NCBI GenBank assembly: GCA_009792885.1
Contig: WMCF01000006.1
Span: 3,608,037 to 3,672,036, forward strand
Direction of reading: 5' to 3'
Source: Eremophila alpestris peregrina
Lineage: Eukaryota > Chordata > Aves > Passeriformes > Alaudidae
Length of the DNA stretch: 64,000 nt
The notes below the pieces were generated by a model, which worked only from the letters and a program-made list of their open reading frames with translations, made no database searches and was not told where the DNA came from. The position numbers and the translations under genes are program-made. Position 1 is the stretch's first letter. Each line of letters starts with the position of its first letter. This document shows, in pieces, positions 12,501 through 24,500 of this stretch.

Positions 12501-15500
12501 TTGTTGGATTCCTTGAAATCAGCATCATTTTCATCTACTTTTGAAGGGTCTCCAGTAAATGCTTCAATATTCTTTTTCAGATACCAGCTGTCATTCTCAT
12601 CAAAGATTGAAAAGAGGAGGTAAAATTCTCTGTCTATTCCTTTCTGTAGACAAGAAGGAAGACAAGACATTAAAAAAAAGTCTATTCAATAAGAATGAAT
12701 AGGTTTTTATAACAAAACATTCTTTTCCCTGAAGCCACCTTCTTACTGAGTCGGCATAGAGAGAGGGATTGGCACCTTATCAGCCAGGATAAATAAAGTG
12801 TCCATTACATGGTGTGAAAAGAGTTATTATTTGCAAGGAAAAGATAGAAAAGCTAGAGGAAAGCCAGGATATTAGGGAATGGCAGTTTTGTCTTCTAAAC
12901 CATCTCCTTAGATCAGCTTCTACCCTGCAGAGTGACATTTATTTAATCCCTACAAACTGAGCTGGGAACTGGACAAATGCCTGTCTGGGAACCCCCAGCA
13001 CACCACCCTGCTCTTGGGGACAAGCAGATGTTGACACTAGGCACCTGTGTCCCGTCGTGATTCAGGGCGTTCTTCCGACACACCAGCAAAGGTCCCACGA
13101 GGCCAGAGTTGGTGTCCTTGACTGCATCCGTGGCTGAATAGTACAGGTAGGTCAGGCACGGGGGGTCACTCTCTGTTGGACCTCCATCTTCAGGCACCCT
13201 CCATTTGTACGTGAAGGTTTCACCTGGCTTGACGTGGGCTCCTGGCTTCAGGTAGCCTGTGGAGAGAAAGTTGAGATGCACCAGGATTACAGGAAGGCTT
13301 TGTCTTCCTGACTCCCAGAGTTAGATGGGAGTCAGGCATAGCTACTGATTTCTGTGGAGAAGCTCCACCTTGCCACCAGAGCTCGAGCACCATCCCATAG
13401 TTTAGGCAGTTATGGCATGGGAACATCTCACCCCAGTCCTGTGCCATGGGGACAACCAAGCCCATTCCCTGCAGAACGAGTTTAGCTGCTCCATCAGACA
13501 CCTTCTGACGCTACGTTGGATTATCTGGACTCAGTCAGACAAGACATGCAGACAGAGCTCATCCTGGTGCTGAAACGGCTTCCTCTAATGTTTGTAGCTT
13601 ACCTGCCCTATCATGGAATTTATCTGTGCCACAAACTCAGACTCTGCTTTTCATTAAGCACCAACAAATCCATTACATTCGTGAGAGAAGCTGGAGCTGT
13701 GGCTCTTCAGAAATTCAAAACAAATCTGATCCTGGTAATTGTTTCTTTTTGATTTTGTAGCAATGCACAGGAGTCTTTGCCAGCATCTCCAGAGAGTGGA
13801 TGATATTGTTCTTTGTTGGAGGCTACTTTTAAAGGATTTGGGCCATTGTCTGCTGCCATGCAAAGGGTGGATTTGGATTTTCTTTGACACTTAATTAAGC
13901 AGTCATTATCTACTTTTTCTCAGCACAGTCAGTCTCTAGTACTCCTAGAAAGTCTTAGAAACCTAGACACAAGTGAAAATAGCAGTATTACATCTGAGCA
14001 CAGCTGCAAACTGCAATAGAAAGCAGAGTGTAGTTTCCACAGTGTCCAACACTACTGGATTCATCCTGCAACAGTCCTCAAATGAGGCAAACATTGACTT
14101 GGAGTCAAAAGCCCTCTGAGGCTGACAAGTGTCAAATGCAACATGCAAGGGTATTTCCTGAGAGCACTGAAAAAAAATATAACTGCAGACATCTCTAGAT
14201 GTAAGTGCTTTTATTTACATGAGTACGGTGCACTTAGACAATGCACAATCTCTGCAAAATTATTCACCCTCAGCATAAACCTACAGCCTCTGCATGTACA
14301 CCTACAGGATTTCTGCATGTATACACTTCTAGATAGAGGTCATGGAAATCCACGGCACAAGAGTTAAAAGGGGAGAAGAAGGGGCAGAAAGATTATTGAT
14401 GAATATGGAGTCAGGTTTCTCTCCAAAGACCCAGAGGAGTGCCAGCTCACATGGCTGTTGAATTGTAGGTTTTGGGTTGATTTTGCTACACACTGAAGTG
14501 TGCAGTGCTGAAGGGCACTATCTCCAGGGGCTGTTACATGAAAGCACAACAGCTCTGCAAGCAGGAAACTGCATTTCCATTGGAGAGCTCTCTCTGACAT
14601 GGGTGGCGTTAGGATCTGTGCAGATAACTTCAAGGCTGAACTCAAGCCTGTTGTTTTTTTCTTTTACCTCCTGGCAAATTTGAGTTACAAGGTCAGCAAC
14701 AAGAGACAATAATTTAATAAAGCCTTTTTGAATCGATTTTATTGCATGATGAGTTTTACATGTTGACCTAATTCTCTCTCAGCACAATTATCAAAAGAGG
14801 GATTATGTCCCATGAGGTACTTTTGATGCATTGTAGCGAAAACAAAGGAATTTAGGCAACAAGAAAATGACATTTCAGTGCTGAAAATGCAGCAAAAACT
14901 TTTTCAGAGACCACAGCATTATCTCTGTAGGTGCTATGATTGGGATTTATCTCACCTTAATTGAGCCATCTCAAGCTTAGTCCCTAACTCACACTCTAGA
15001 CTTCTGTGGCTGGTGGAGACAGAATCACATCTCCAGAGTGTCTTTTTGTCACTGACCGTAAAAGGTGTCTATCATCAAACATTCAATAGTTTAATTTAAT
15101 TAATTTAACATTCAATAGTTAAACAAAGACAATAAGACCCTGTTCTTGCACAAAAATGAGAGGAAGAATTTAATTAACGCTCCAATTCAGCACTTATGTA
15201 TTTATGAGAATTAATAAGAATTATCACTGCTTCATGTTCCAGGGCAATCAGATAAAAGCTGCCTTTGAAATTGACTGTCCTGACAGCAAAGCAAGGGCAA
15301 TGCCCAGCTGGAATTAGAGAATTGGGAGTGATGCAGTTGAGACCATGTGCATAGCTACAGCCAGAGACTCAGCAGGGCCATCATACCAGATCCTAGGAGT
15401 CATAATTCTGGAGTGTGTCCAGAAGAGATCCACTCCTTGCAATGGAGCAATATCAGATTAGAACTAATAGACATTGAATTATGCTTGTGACTTTAGTTCA

Positions 15501-18500
15501 ACATAGACCTCAGCTAGTTTTAGGTATCTTGTCTGGCACATATCCAAGGAGAAGAACCATCACATTTGCAGACTGTGGAGTGCCATTGATTGTGACATGA
15601 AGGATAGATACAAACTAATCAAATCATCCTTTCTGTGCCTTAGCATCCATAAAAGGGCAAACCTGAAGAGCTCAGCAGCAGATTTTTGGACTCAGGTATT
15701 GTGGATGTGATGGTACAGCAGTGCAGCCAAAACTTACCATCTAAGTAGGGAGCACCTTCTGACAGCTTGCTGAAGCTTACACCATGGGCCATAATGCTGT
15801 AGCTTCTTTTGGCTTTGTTGGCAAAAGTAACCAGCACTGTATCTCCCACTTCAGCTTTTATAACAGGGCCTTGAGAAACAGTGAAGAAAGGCATTAGAAG
15901 GACTGCCCTCCAGCATATTTCCAGCAAATGAAGAGAGAGCTGTGTGCACTAAATTCCCCTCTCACTCCAGATGGTTCTACACTCAAACCTGATGCAATGA
16001 CAGGAAGGGAAAATATTCACTGTACCAAGTATTCCCAGGTGCTTCATGTCCTCTGACCAAATCTTCTTACTGAACGTTGCGTCAGTATATGCCACATAGC
16101 GAACCTTCCAGTACTGCCCTCCTATTCTGTCAGTCCCTTGTGTGAAATACGTTGCAGATTCACTGTAGAATTAGCAAATTGGACTGGTTAAATAATTGAA
16201 GGTTCAAGCAGAACCCTTCATTTCAGACAAAGTTATTACTGCAGACACAGGAGAAATGACCCCCTAAGTTACTAATCTGCGTACACTTTTCTAACACTCA
16301 AAGGAAGATATTACTGGTTTGAATTAGCCAACAAATGAGCATTCATTGTATACTAGACTTTTATGTTTAACCCTGATTTACTTAGGGAGGTATCTATATC
16401 AACTTACCTTAGGGCAAGAACTGTGCACAATGTGTGTCTAATCCTTGTTGGCTTTTCTGAGAGACACTATAATGCAATTTGTCTCCATCAGTAATATCAG
16501 TGGGAAAAATTCTGCCACTGTGGCACCTCTGAAATGCACTGATTGTTAGGTGTGAAAGCTGCCTGAAGAGTCTCAAAGAAGGGTCATTAACTGTGTTGAA
16601 CTTGGTGTGCCTCACTTTCCCCATGGATTTAATGGAGTAAGATAAGTGCTTCCAGAAGGCACCTTGAAGTGTCGCAGTTATGCATCTAGCTTCCTGACAA
16701 GGCTGTTTAAATCCACTCCTCCCTGCCCCTTCCAATTAAAATTGATGACAGTGCAGGACCTAGCCCATGTGAATCACTGGGGCAGTGTCACACAGACTTC
16801 TGAAATTAAAGAACAATGGGATGTGACAAGAAGCCTTACCTGCCAGTGGCATTCAAACCCTGCCCAGTGAATTTATCATAACCGTCAGGTCCATAATTCC
16901 AGAGCACTTCTTCAGCAGCGATGTAATATCTTCTCTTATGACTGATTGGTGAAGAGTGAGACAGGTTTTTTTGGCAGGTCTGAACATCATATAGCGCCTC
17001 CATGCCACCTGGGAGGATAAAGAGTCTGGAGACAGCCCCTGACCAGCTGCAGAGTCAGCAATCTCATGGATACAAATGCACATTCAAAACTCTCTGGGAG
17101 CTCCATGGATTGGAAACAATTACTACAGCAAGTGTCTATTTCTAAATACATTCTCTGCCTACAAATGGGCCTTTTACCCACACCCTTCCTTTGCAAGGTG
17201 GTACACTTAATGCAGCAGGTGAAACCAACAGACATCAATTACACTCTTTAGTGGACTTATCTACTCAATTTCTTAATCTGCATAAGGATGGTAGAATTAT
17301 TTTGGAGGTCAGAGTGCCTCCAGAAATCTGCAAAATAACACCATCTCCCCCTGACTTCCATTGAAATACAGACTGGGTATTTCTGCTGAAGGTATTTGTT
17401 GCTTGCCAGAATTGAGTCTGTTTTGCCTGATGCACATTCCACTGGAATCAATCTGTAAAAATTCTCCCAACTCATCTCTGCTATGATAATTATACATTGC
17501 CTGCTGGCATGACACCTAGTTTATGATTAATGCTTTTGAGGTCTTGCACCTCTTGCACAAATATCACAACATCACCATCAAACTCCTTCACATAATGCTT
17601 TCTGAAAACACTGCCAAGTTTTTCCTGATTTCCATAAAGCAAAAAGCTATTAAGTGTTCAGCTGGCTTGATTATTTTTTCATGTGTAAGTACTTATCTAC
17701 ACCAAAAATCTGCTGAAAATTTGATGTTGAAAGCTCCTCTCATTGCTCATCAAAGTCTCAGGTTTACCTAGGAAGCATGGTGACAGTGCTGGGTCTAGCA
17801 AGTCTTCCTCTTGAGTTACATGTCCAATCATTCATCCTAGCTGAAGACTTGGCCCAGCATCTATCATTTCTGGTGACCAAACTCATAACTGTGATCTTTA
17901 TCTGGTGAAACAGTTGCAAATTGTTCCGAAGTCACAACAACAAGTGTCAAATCCTGCTTTCCTTGGAAAAACCTCTCCCAAACCTAACAGAGGCTGAAGA
18001 GGGAGATCTTCAGTGGCCTACCTCGTAAGTGCTCGTTGACCTGGCAGGTTATCAGCCACCTCCCGGGGCTGCCAGGAGCCATCTCAGCCGTGATGAACGT
18101 GGCCGGGAAGAGGCCGATGACGTCGGCTCTCTGGTCCCTGCTGGTGAACGTGTGCCCGTAGAAGTAAGCAGCGTGGATATCGATCTCACTTCCCATGCCA
18201 AACAAGTGCCAGGACATGGGAGTGCCAGCACACATCTCCAGGCCGGGGAGATTGCCATATATATAACCATTAATAGCTAAAAACAAAAGCATGAGACTTT
18301 GTGAGAGGGGAAAGAAAAGTACCTCTGATCCCATTTCTAAGGAGGATCCTTTCCTGGCACAGAAAAGAAACTACCTGAATATTCACCCTGAATAAGGCTC
18401 TCACATGCTCCCTGATGAAGAGTAGCATTTTGAACATGTTTTACTGCTCTGGATGATCAAATGCCCCAAATTCTCTGTCTGTGTCTGTGAAAAACATCCT

Positions 18501-21500
18501 GGGCAATATCAAGATGCTGCAAAGGCCAAGTCATCACCAAAAAGGCCTGATAATCAAGTTTACTTGTTCTGTAGCTATTTAGCATGGCTGAAATCTATTT
18601 CCTCTTGTCCTAAGTCATAAATATATCATTATATGCTAGACTCAAGCAATTTAGATTTGAAAATTATATCAGCCAAATCAGTGAAGTCAGCTCTGTCTTC
18701 CTCAGCTTCCACAACTGATAATGTATCCGGACGCTAGGAGAACGAGACTCGTATTTTGCAAAATATTTTATTTCCTAGGCTCCCTGGAACAAACAAAATA
18801 TACAGAAATATCTGGAATTAACTTCTTACACCAGATGCCCAAATAACACAAAGTATCATTGGCCAATATAACTCTGAAGGGCAGGAGTGGTTATACCAGC
18901 CAGCCCACCATCCACAAGCCTTTTGAGAATTCTTTCAATACACACATCTCTAATTGCTCTGCAGCTTTCTTTGGTCTTTTCACAGCTGGACAAGAAAAAA
19001 ACAAACAGTTTAAACCTGTTGCCTAAGATAAAATGCTAAACAAATGTCAGAGCTGGGCATGAAAGCCAAATCTCCTTTCTGCAAGTGTCATGCTGCTTTT
19101 AGGGAGAGGTTTTTATCAACACAGTACTTCAACATTCTGACCCTTTCCTTGCTGACACAGATAAAGGAGAGGCATCACAGGGGACAGAAAGTCCTACTGA
19201 ACTGAAAAGATCCTGGTCACTGCTGTAGATCACCATTTACTCAAAAGTCCTTCTCACCATGCATTCTGTTGCTGGTCTGGAAACCTTCATCCTCTTTGTC
19301 AACTGTGTCTGGTTCTAAGCAGAAGGTGTTTATATTCTCATCGAGGTACCAGCTGAAGTTTTCATCTACAATGCTAAACATCAGGGCAAAAGCATTAGCA
19401 GCACCAGTCCCTTCTATTGTGGTCTCATCTGCAGTTCCTAAATTGCAAACGAAAAGGAAAGTGATAAAAAAAGCCTGGGATACGATTGAATTTAAAAATG
19501 ACAATAATCTTGGTGCACTCGAGGAAATACAGTTCTTTGCCCACAGTCTCCAGGGCGGGATGAATTTCACCTAATTTTGCTCTTCTAAGGCATTTTGACC
19601 CCCCCCACCAACAGACTTTGAACAGATGAGGGCCTCCAGAAGGCAAAGCTAAGCTAAGTCAAGCTGTTATTTCAGTATTTCTTTGGTCTGACATGAGCAC
19701 AAGCACCTGCCAATATCTGTTGTCCCATTTCCCCCCTCTTTGGCCCATTGCACCCAACCCTGTCCCTTAGCCTGTGGTAGTTAGCATCTGTGTTCCTGCA
19801 CAGTGAGCCAGGTCACAAGCTGGATCTATCCAGAAACCAGTGACTTATGTTTTTTTTGACAAGGAATTAAGAAGTGGTGAGTGGTAGCCTGCATTTCTGC
19901 TGCACTGAAGTGAATGCTGAACAATACCCCCAGAGTGGCCCTCTAAATGTGGCTCGCTCTCCAAGACTGACAAGGAATCCATGAGAGTTATCTAGGACTA
20001 GGTACTTAAATTTAAAAAGGCTGAAGACAAGATGAACAGAATTTATTCCAGCTAAGTTCAATATCTTTATCCCAGCATCTATTTGGGGAGCAACCTGAGA
20101 CTATAGGACTGGTGATACTGAGTTGTCTGTTATTATCCACTGATGGGTGTGGACTTCATTCCAATCAGTCAATCCCTGATTCCATGAAAAGTTTCACTTT
20201 CTCTGCCTTCTATGGGAGGAAGCTCAGAGTCTTGCTCTCAGTCCTGTGTCCACCACGCTGGAGGACTAGAGCAGTAACATTGTGTAGATATCTGCCTTCA
20301 TGAATTCAAGGCCAAACATGCAGATAATCTGGCCTTTCAGGCTAGGATTGTTTGGAATATGCTGTCTCCTGTTCGTGTGTTGTCTCATAGTTATCAGCTC
20401 AGTGTCACATGTTCAGTTCTGTGGATGTCAAAGGCTCTCGAGGAGAATGTAAGTCTGAGACATTTTAATTGTGTGAGTTAAGCTGGAAACCAGGCCTGCC
20501 TTTTCCACATTTAAGTCTTCTTCATATATAGAACCTACTTTACTTAGAAGTACTGTATATGAAATCAGAGCTGATTTTGTACTCTGGGAGTTACTGAAAA
20601 GAGGTGGTAGAGTTACATGTGCCCAGGGAGAGGGGTGGCAAAGACTCAGCTGATAAAGAGGAGAGGGCTGGTTCATGATGGCTCCAGTACAACATTAGCA
20701 GGCTATAAAATACACAGTGCACATCCTCATATGGTTGTGAGATATAACTTGTAAACAAAAATAAGCACACACTCTCTATGTGGAAAACATTACAAAGACT
20801 GGGCTTTCAAACATGTTAATGCTAATGCCAAATTCACCCACCCAGGTCTAATTGGATTTCCTGAGCAATGAGTCCTTCGTTCATCCTGAAACCTCCCCAG
20901 TTTGGGAACATTTATTTTTGGTCTCGGCCACGACGGGATGGTCACGGAGCATGCTGCAGTCCCTCCACCAGCCGAGGCAAATCTATCGTGAAGCCAAAGG
21001 GGAGCAGGAAGGGGGTTGTCCCAGAGCTACAATACCTACCCTGGGATGCTCCTGGAATGGCCCATCTATTCCTTGCCCCTTTTTATGGGCTATGTAGGGA
21101 TAGACTCTAGACCATCATGTTTAAACCTGTAAGCAAAAATGACTGTTAAGATGCCAAGCTTGGCAGAGGGGCTTGCTCTATCAGTGCTTCTAGCTCAGTA
21201 CCTTTTTTACACACCAGCAGAGGCCCAATTAAACCAGATGCAATATCTCTTGGTGTGTCAATGTGAGAATGGTAAATCCAAGTCAAGCAGTTTGAGTCTG
21301 CCTTAGTTGGGGAATAATCTTTCCTTACTGGCCATGTGTATGTGTAATTTCCACCGGGAACAACAAAGTCGTCCTCTTTGCTTTTACCACCAGTTCCATC
21401 AGGGTAAAGTGCTCCTAATACATAAAAAGGAAAAAGGAAGACTTTAGCCATCCCTTAGTTGTTTTTGTTAAACAAATGTGTAATTTATTCTAACTTGTAT

Positions 21501-24500
21501 TTATAAAATAATAACAGCATTCACAAATACAGAGTCACTGAGAAATTATGAAAAAACTCAGAATTTCTGTCAATCTCACCACAAATATACTGGGAGTTAA
21601 AATACATTTTTTATTAGTAGATAAAGGTTTAAAAATGCATTAACAGGCTCTATTTTTTCCTAGTCTCTTCACTCTTATCAGTCTTCTAGAATTTTGTCAT
21701 CAGTGTGTATTTTTTTACAGAAAACTGATGAGAATACTGACTGTATACCCAGCCACAATCCTCTAACAAAAATACACATGCACAGGCCTGAGATTCTGAA
21801 AATTAGGTTATGTCTGTTATAGGCCAAAAGAGAGGAAAACATTTAGTTGCAAGAACTCCATCTATTCAAATAGACTAGAAGTAGAAGGAAGGAAGGGAGA
21901 TGTTTTGGTGACTTACGATTCAGAAAAATAATTCAGGCAAAAAGACCCATCTAACCTGTTTCAGTACTGGATTTATCCCAGGTGTCGTAAGTTCATGGCA
22001 AAAAGTTTTGAGATGAGGCTGTTCCTGGTTTTACTCAACAGCTCCAATTACTGATGAGTTTATAAGAGTGATCTAAAGTCCTCTGATGTCAATGTCAATA
22101 AGTACTTGGACAGACTTGTAGCCATGATATTAGTTACCCCAGGGAAAAAGGGAGAAAAAGGCAAGCCAGATTTTACCTTCAGAGTCCTTGTCATAGAAGA
22201 CCCCATGTGGGTGCACAGAGTATGGGCGGGAGCCAAAGTTTTTCAGATGGATGACAAAGACATCCTCTTCTTCTGCCTTCAGGACTGGGCCAAGGAACCC
22301 CAGCCATGCTGCTTTGGGGATCTCCTGGGAGTAAGTGTCATCTGTGAACTGCCTAAAAATAGCCTTTTTGTACACACGTCCTATGCGGTTGGCTCCTCTT
22401 GTTGCATACACACTTGCAAACCTGGTGTTGGGAAAGGAAAATTTGGGAGACAGTAAACCTCTTAAGAACTGATGAACTAACTGGTGCTTGCAGTGCAGAT
22501 AAATAGTTCCCTGGGACACATCTCATGGCTGGAGGAATTAAAGCTCAGGAGTACATCAGGACTACTCAAGCCTTAAGTTGTTCAATTTTAATGGTTTCTT
22601 CCTCTTTTGAAGGTTTGAAACCTCACCTCTGAAAACATGACTGCTCAGAAGGAAAATAAAACCAAATTATGATTTATTTTTTTTTTTCAAAAGCCAATAA
22701 GAGAGATTTTAATCAGGCATCTCCACTCCCTGGAAGAGTAACATTAAAAGTGTTTTGCATGAAATGTATAACTTCCACATTCCAGAGTCTATGTTTATAG
22801 CAACTTCAAGTGATGGAGAACCCACCATATAGTCAGTGGTTAATGTATTATAACTTTTAAATACCTGCTTCCTTCGAAGCCTAAATTGCATTTGCAGTCT
22901 AATATCATCCAGCTCCACACTCCAAACACTGGTTCCAGCCAACTTCTCCCTCAGATCAAAGGAGCTACCTACCATCAGAAACTTCTTTTCTATGCAGACA
23001 CTTGCATAAGACTTAATTAATTGACTAAATAACCTCCTACCCTTTGTCTGGGCAAACCAAGCACACTGACATTCTTTACGCCACAAATCTCACGCAAAGT
23101 TCTCTTTTGAAAGCAAATATCTCTCCATCTCTGTTGAAGTCTGAACACAAGAATTCACACAATAGGCAAGCAATATTCCAGCCAGGGCCAGAGATGCTCC
23201 CAGTCAATATTTCTTACATAACTGGGAATCAGTTTTGCCCTTTTAACTGTAACATCATACTGATGACCCATGTTCAACCTATTTGTAATGATATAAAGTC
23301 TGTTTTTTAATTCTCTCCATGTCACAGCTGGTAAATATGATATACAATCTTCATCCCTAATTATAACACTCGATGAAGACAGAAATTAAACCCTTTGCTA
23401 CACAGCAAGTAGGGGATTGTATGACAAATTCCACTATAATTGACCGTGAACTTTTTCATCCCCTGAAGATTGATTGAACTTCCATGCTTCCTAAAAAACT
23501 CATTAAAAAGTTGAACTAAATTTTCCTGAAGAATCATTGGCAGAAATAAAGCAATTTCATATTTACTGTGAGGGTTTTGACTAGTCAGTTCACTTGCCTA
23601 ACCAATTTTGTTAGATTCTTTTGTGAAGTGCAAGCAACAGATGTGGATGTCACATAAGCTGAAAGGCATGATTTACTTTAAGTTCTTCATCACAACATCC
23701 ATTTCTCCTTCTACCCAAACCTTTCTGTGATTCTGTGATTTCTATGATACCATAACCCACAACATCTCCCACCTATGGTGATTACACCTCCATGATCACT
23801 GTCTAAAACAGATCCCTGAAGTGATCCAGATATAAAAGCCCACAAAAAAGTACACTTTTTCATTTGAAATGTGTGCTTTGTAAGAAGCCACAAGTTTTGG
23901 AAGCAGTTAAAACATTGCCAACAATATTGCTGGGGCAGAAAAGAGTGGGGTGGGATGGGGGGAAGTGACAGAAGCTTCTCATTCTGCTTCTTCACAGAAT
24001 AAAGTATGTCAGATAAATACGCCCCAAAAGCAGAGTTAAGGAATGAGTTGTCAGGAAATCTGGATTTTCAGTGAATTAGCAGGTCTGTAGTCTGCGCACA
24101 TAGCAAGACCTGGCAAGTCACACCACATTCAGCAAGGAGAAGATACCTTCTATTGCCTGGGGGAAGAGCTGCTACCAGAGTGTTTACCACTGAGTAGGAG
24201 GTGGTGTCAGTAGGAGTGCAGTGTAAATGCACATGCTTCCTTACCTCATGGCAATGTATTCACATGGCTATGCCTTAATTTGAATTATGAATTGATTTTT
24301 TAAAGTAGTTTATAAGAAATTTTCTCTAGAAAAATATAAAATGGATTTTTTCAGAAAGCCCCTATTTTCAGGAGATATTTTTCATCAGTTTTTTTTTCCA
24401 ATTGCACCAGCCACCAAATATTTTGGTGCAGTGGCACCATGCTTTCACCATGATGACAGTGTCTTTACGTCCAGACAACATTGCACACTCTCATAACACC

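Larger units (their letters stand above)
525..19257 (-). other. CP introns 4-17
   Basis: Introns between exons 4 and 18 range from 156 bases (15870-16025) to 3,034 bases (2797-5830). Apart from the CR1 fragments listed separately and an 18-base T run, I see no gene in them. The larger ones, 13257-15737, 8631-11117, 6850-8416 and 11331-12492, otherwise look like plain AT-rich intron. A 178-residue open frame in 2797-5830 is discussed under findings. Confidence 0.7.
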
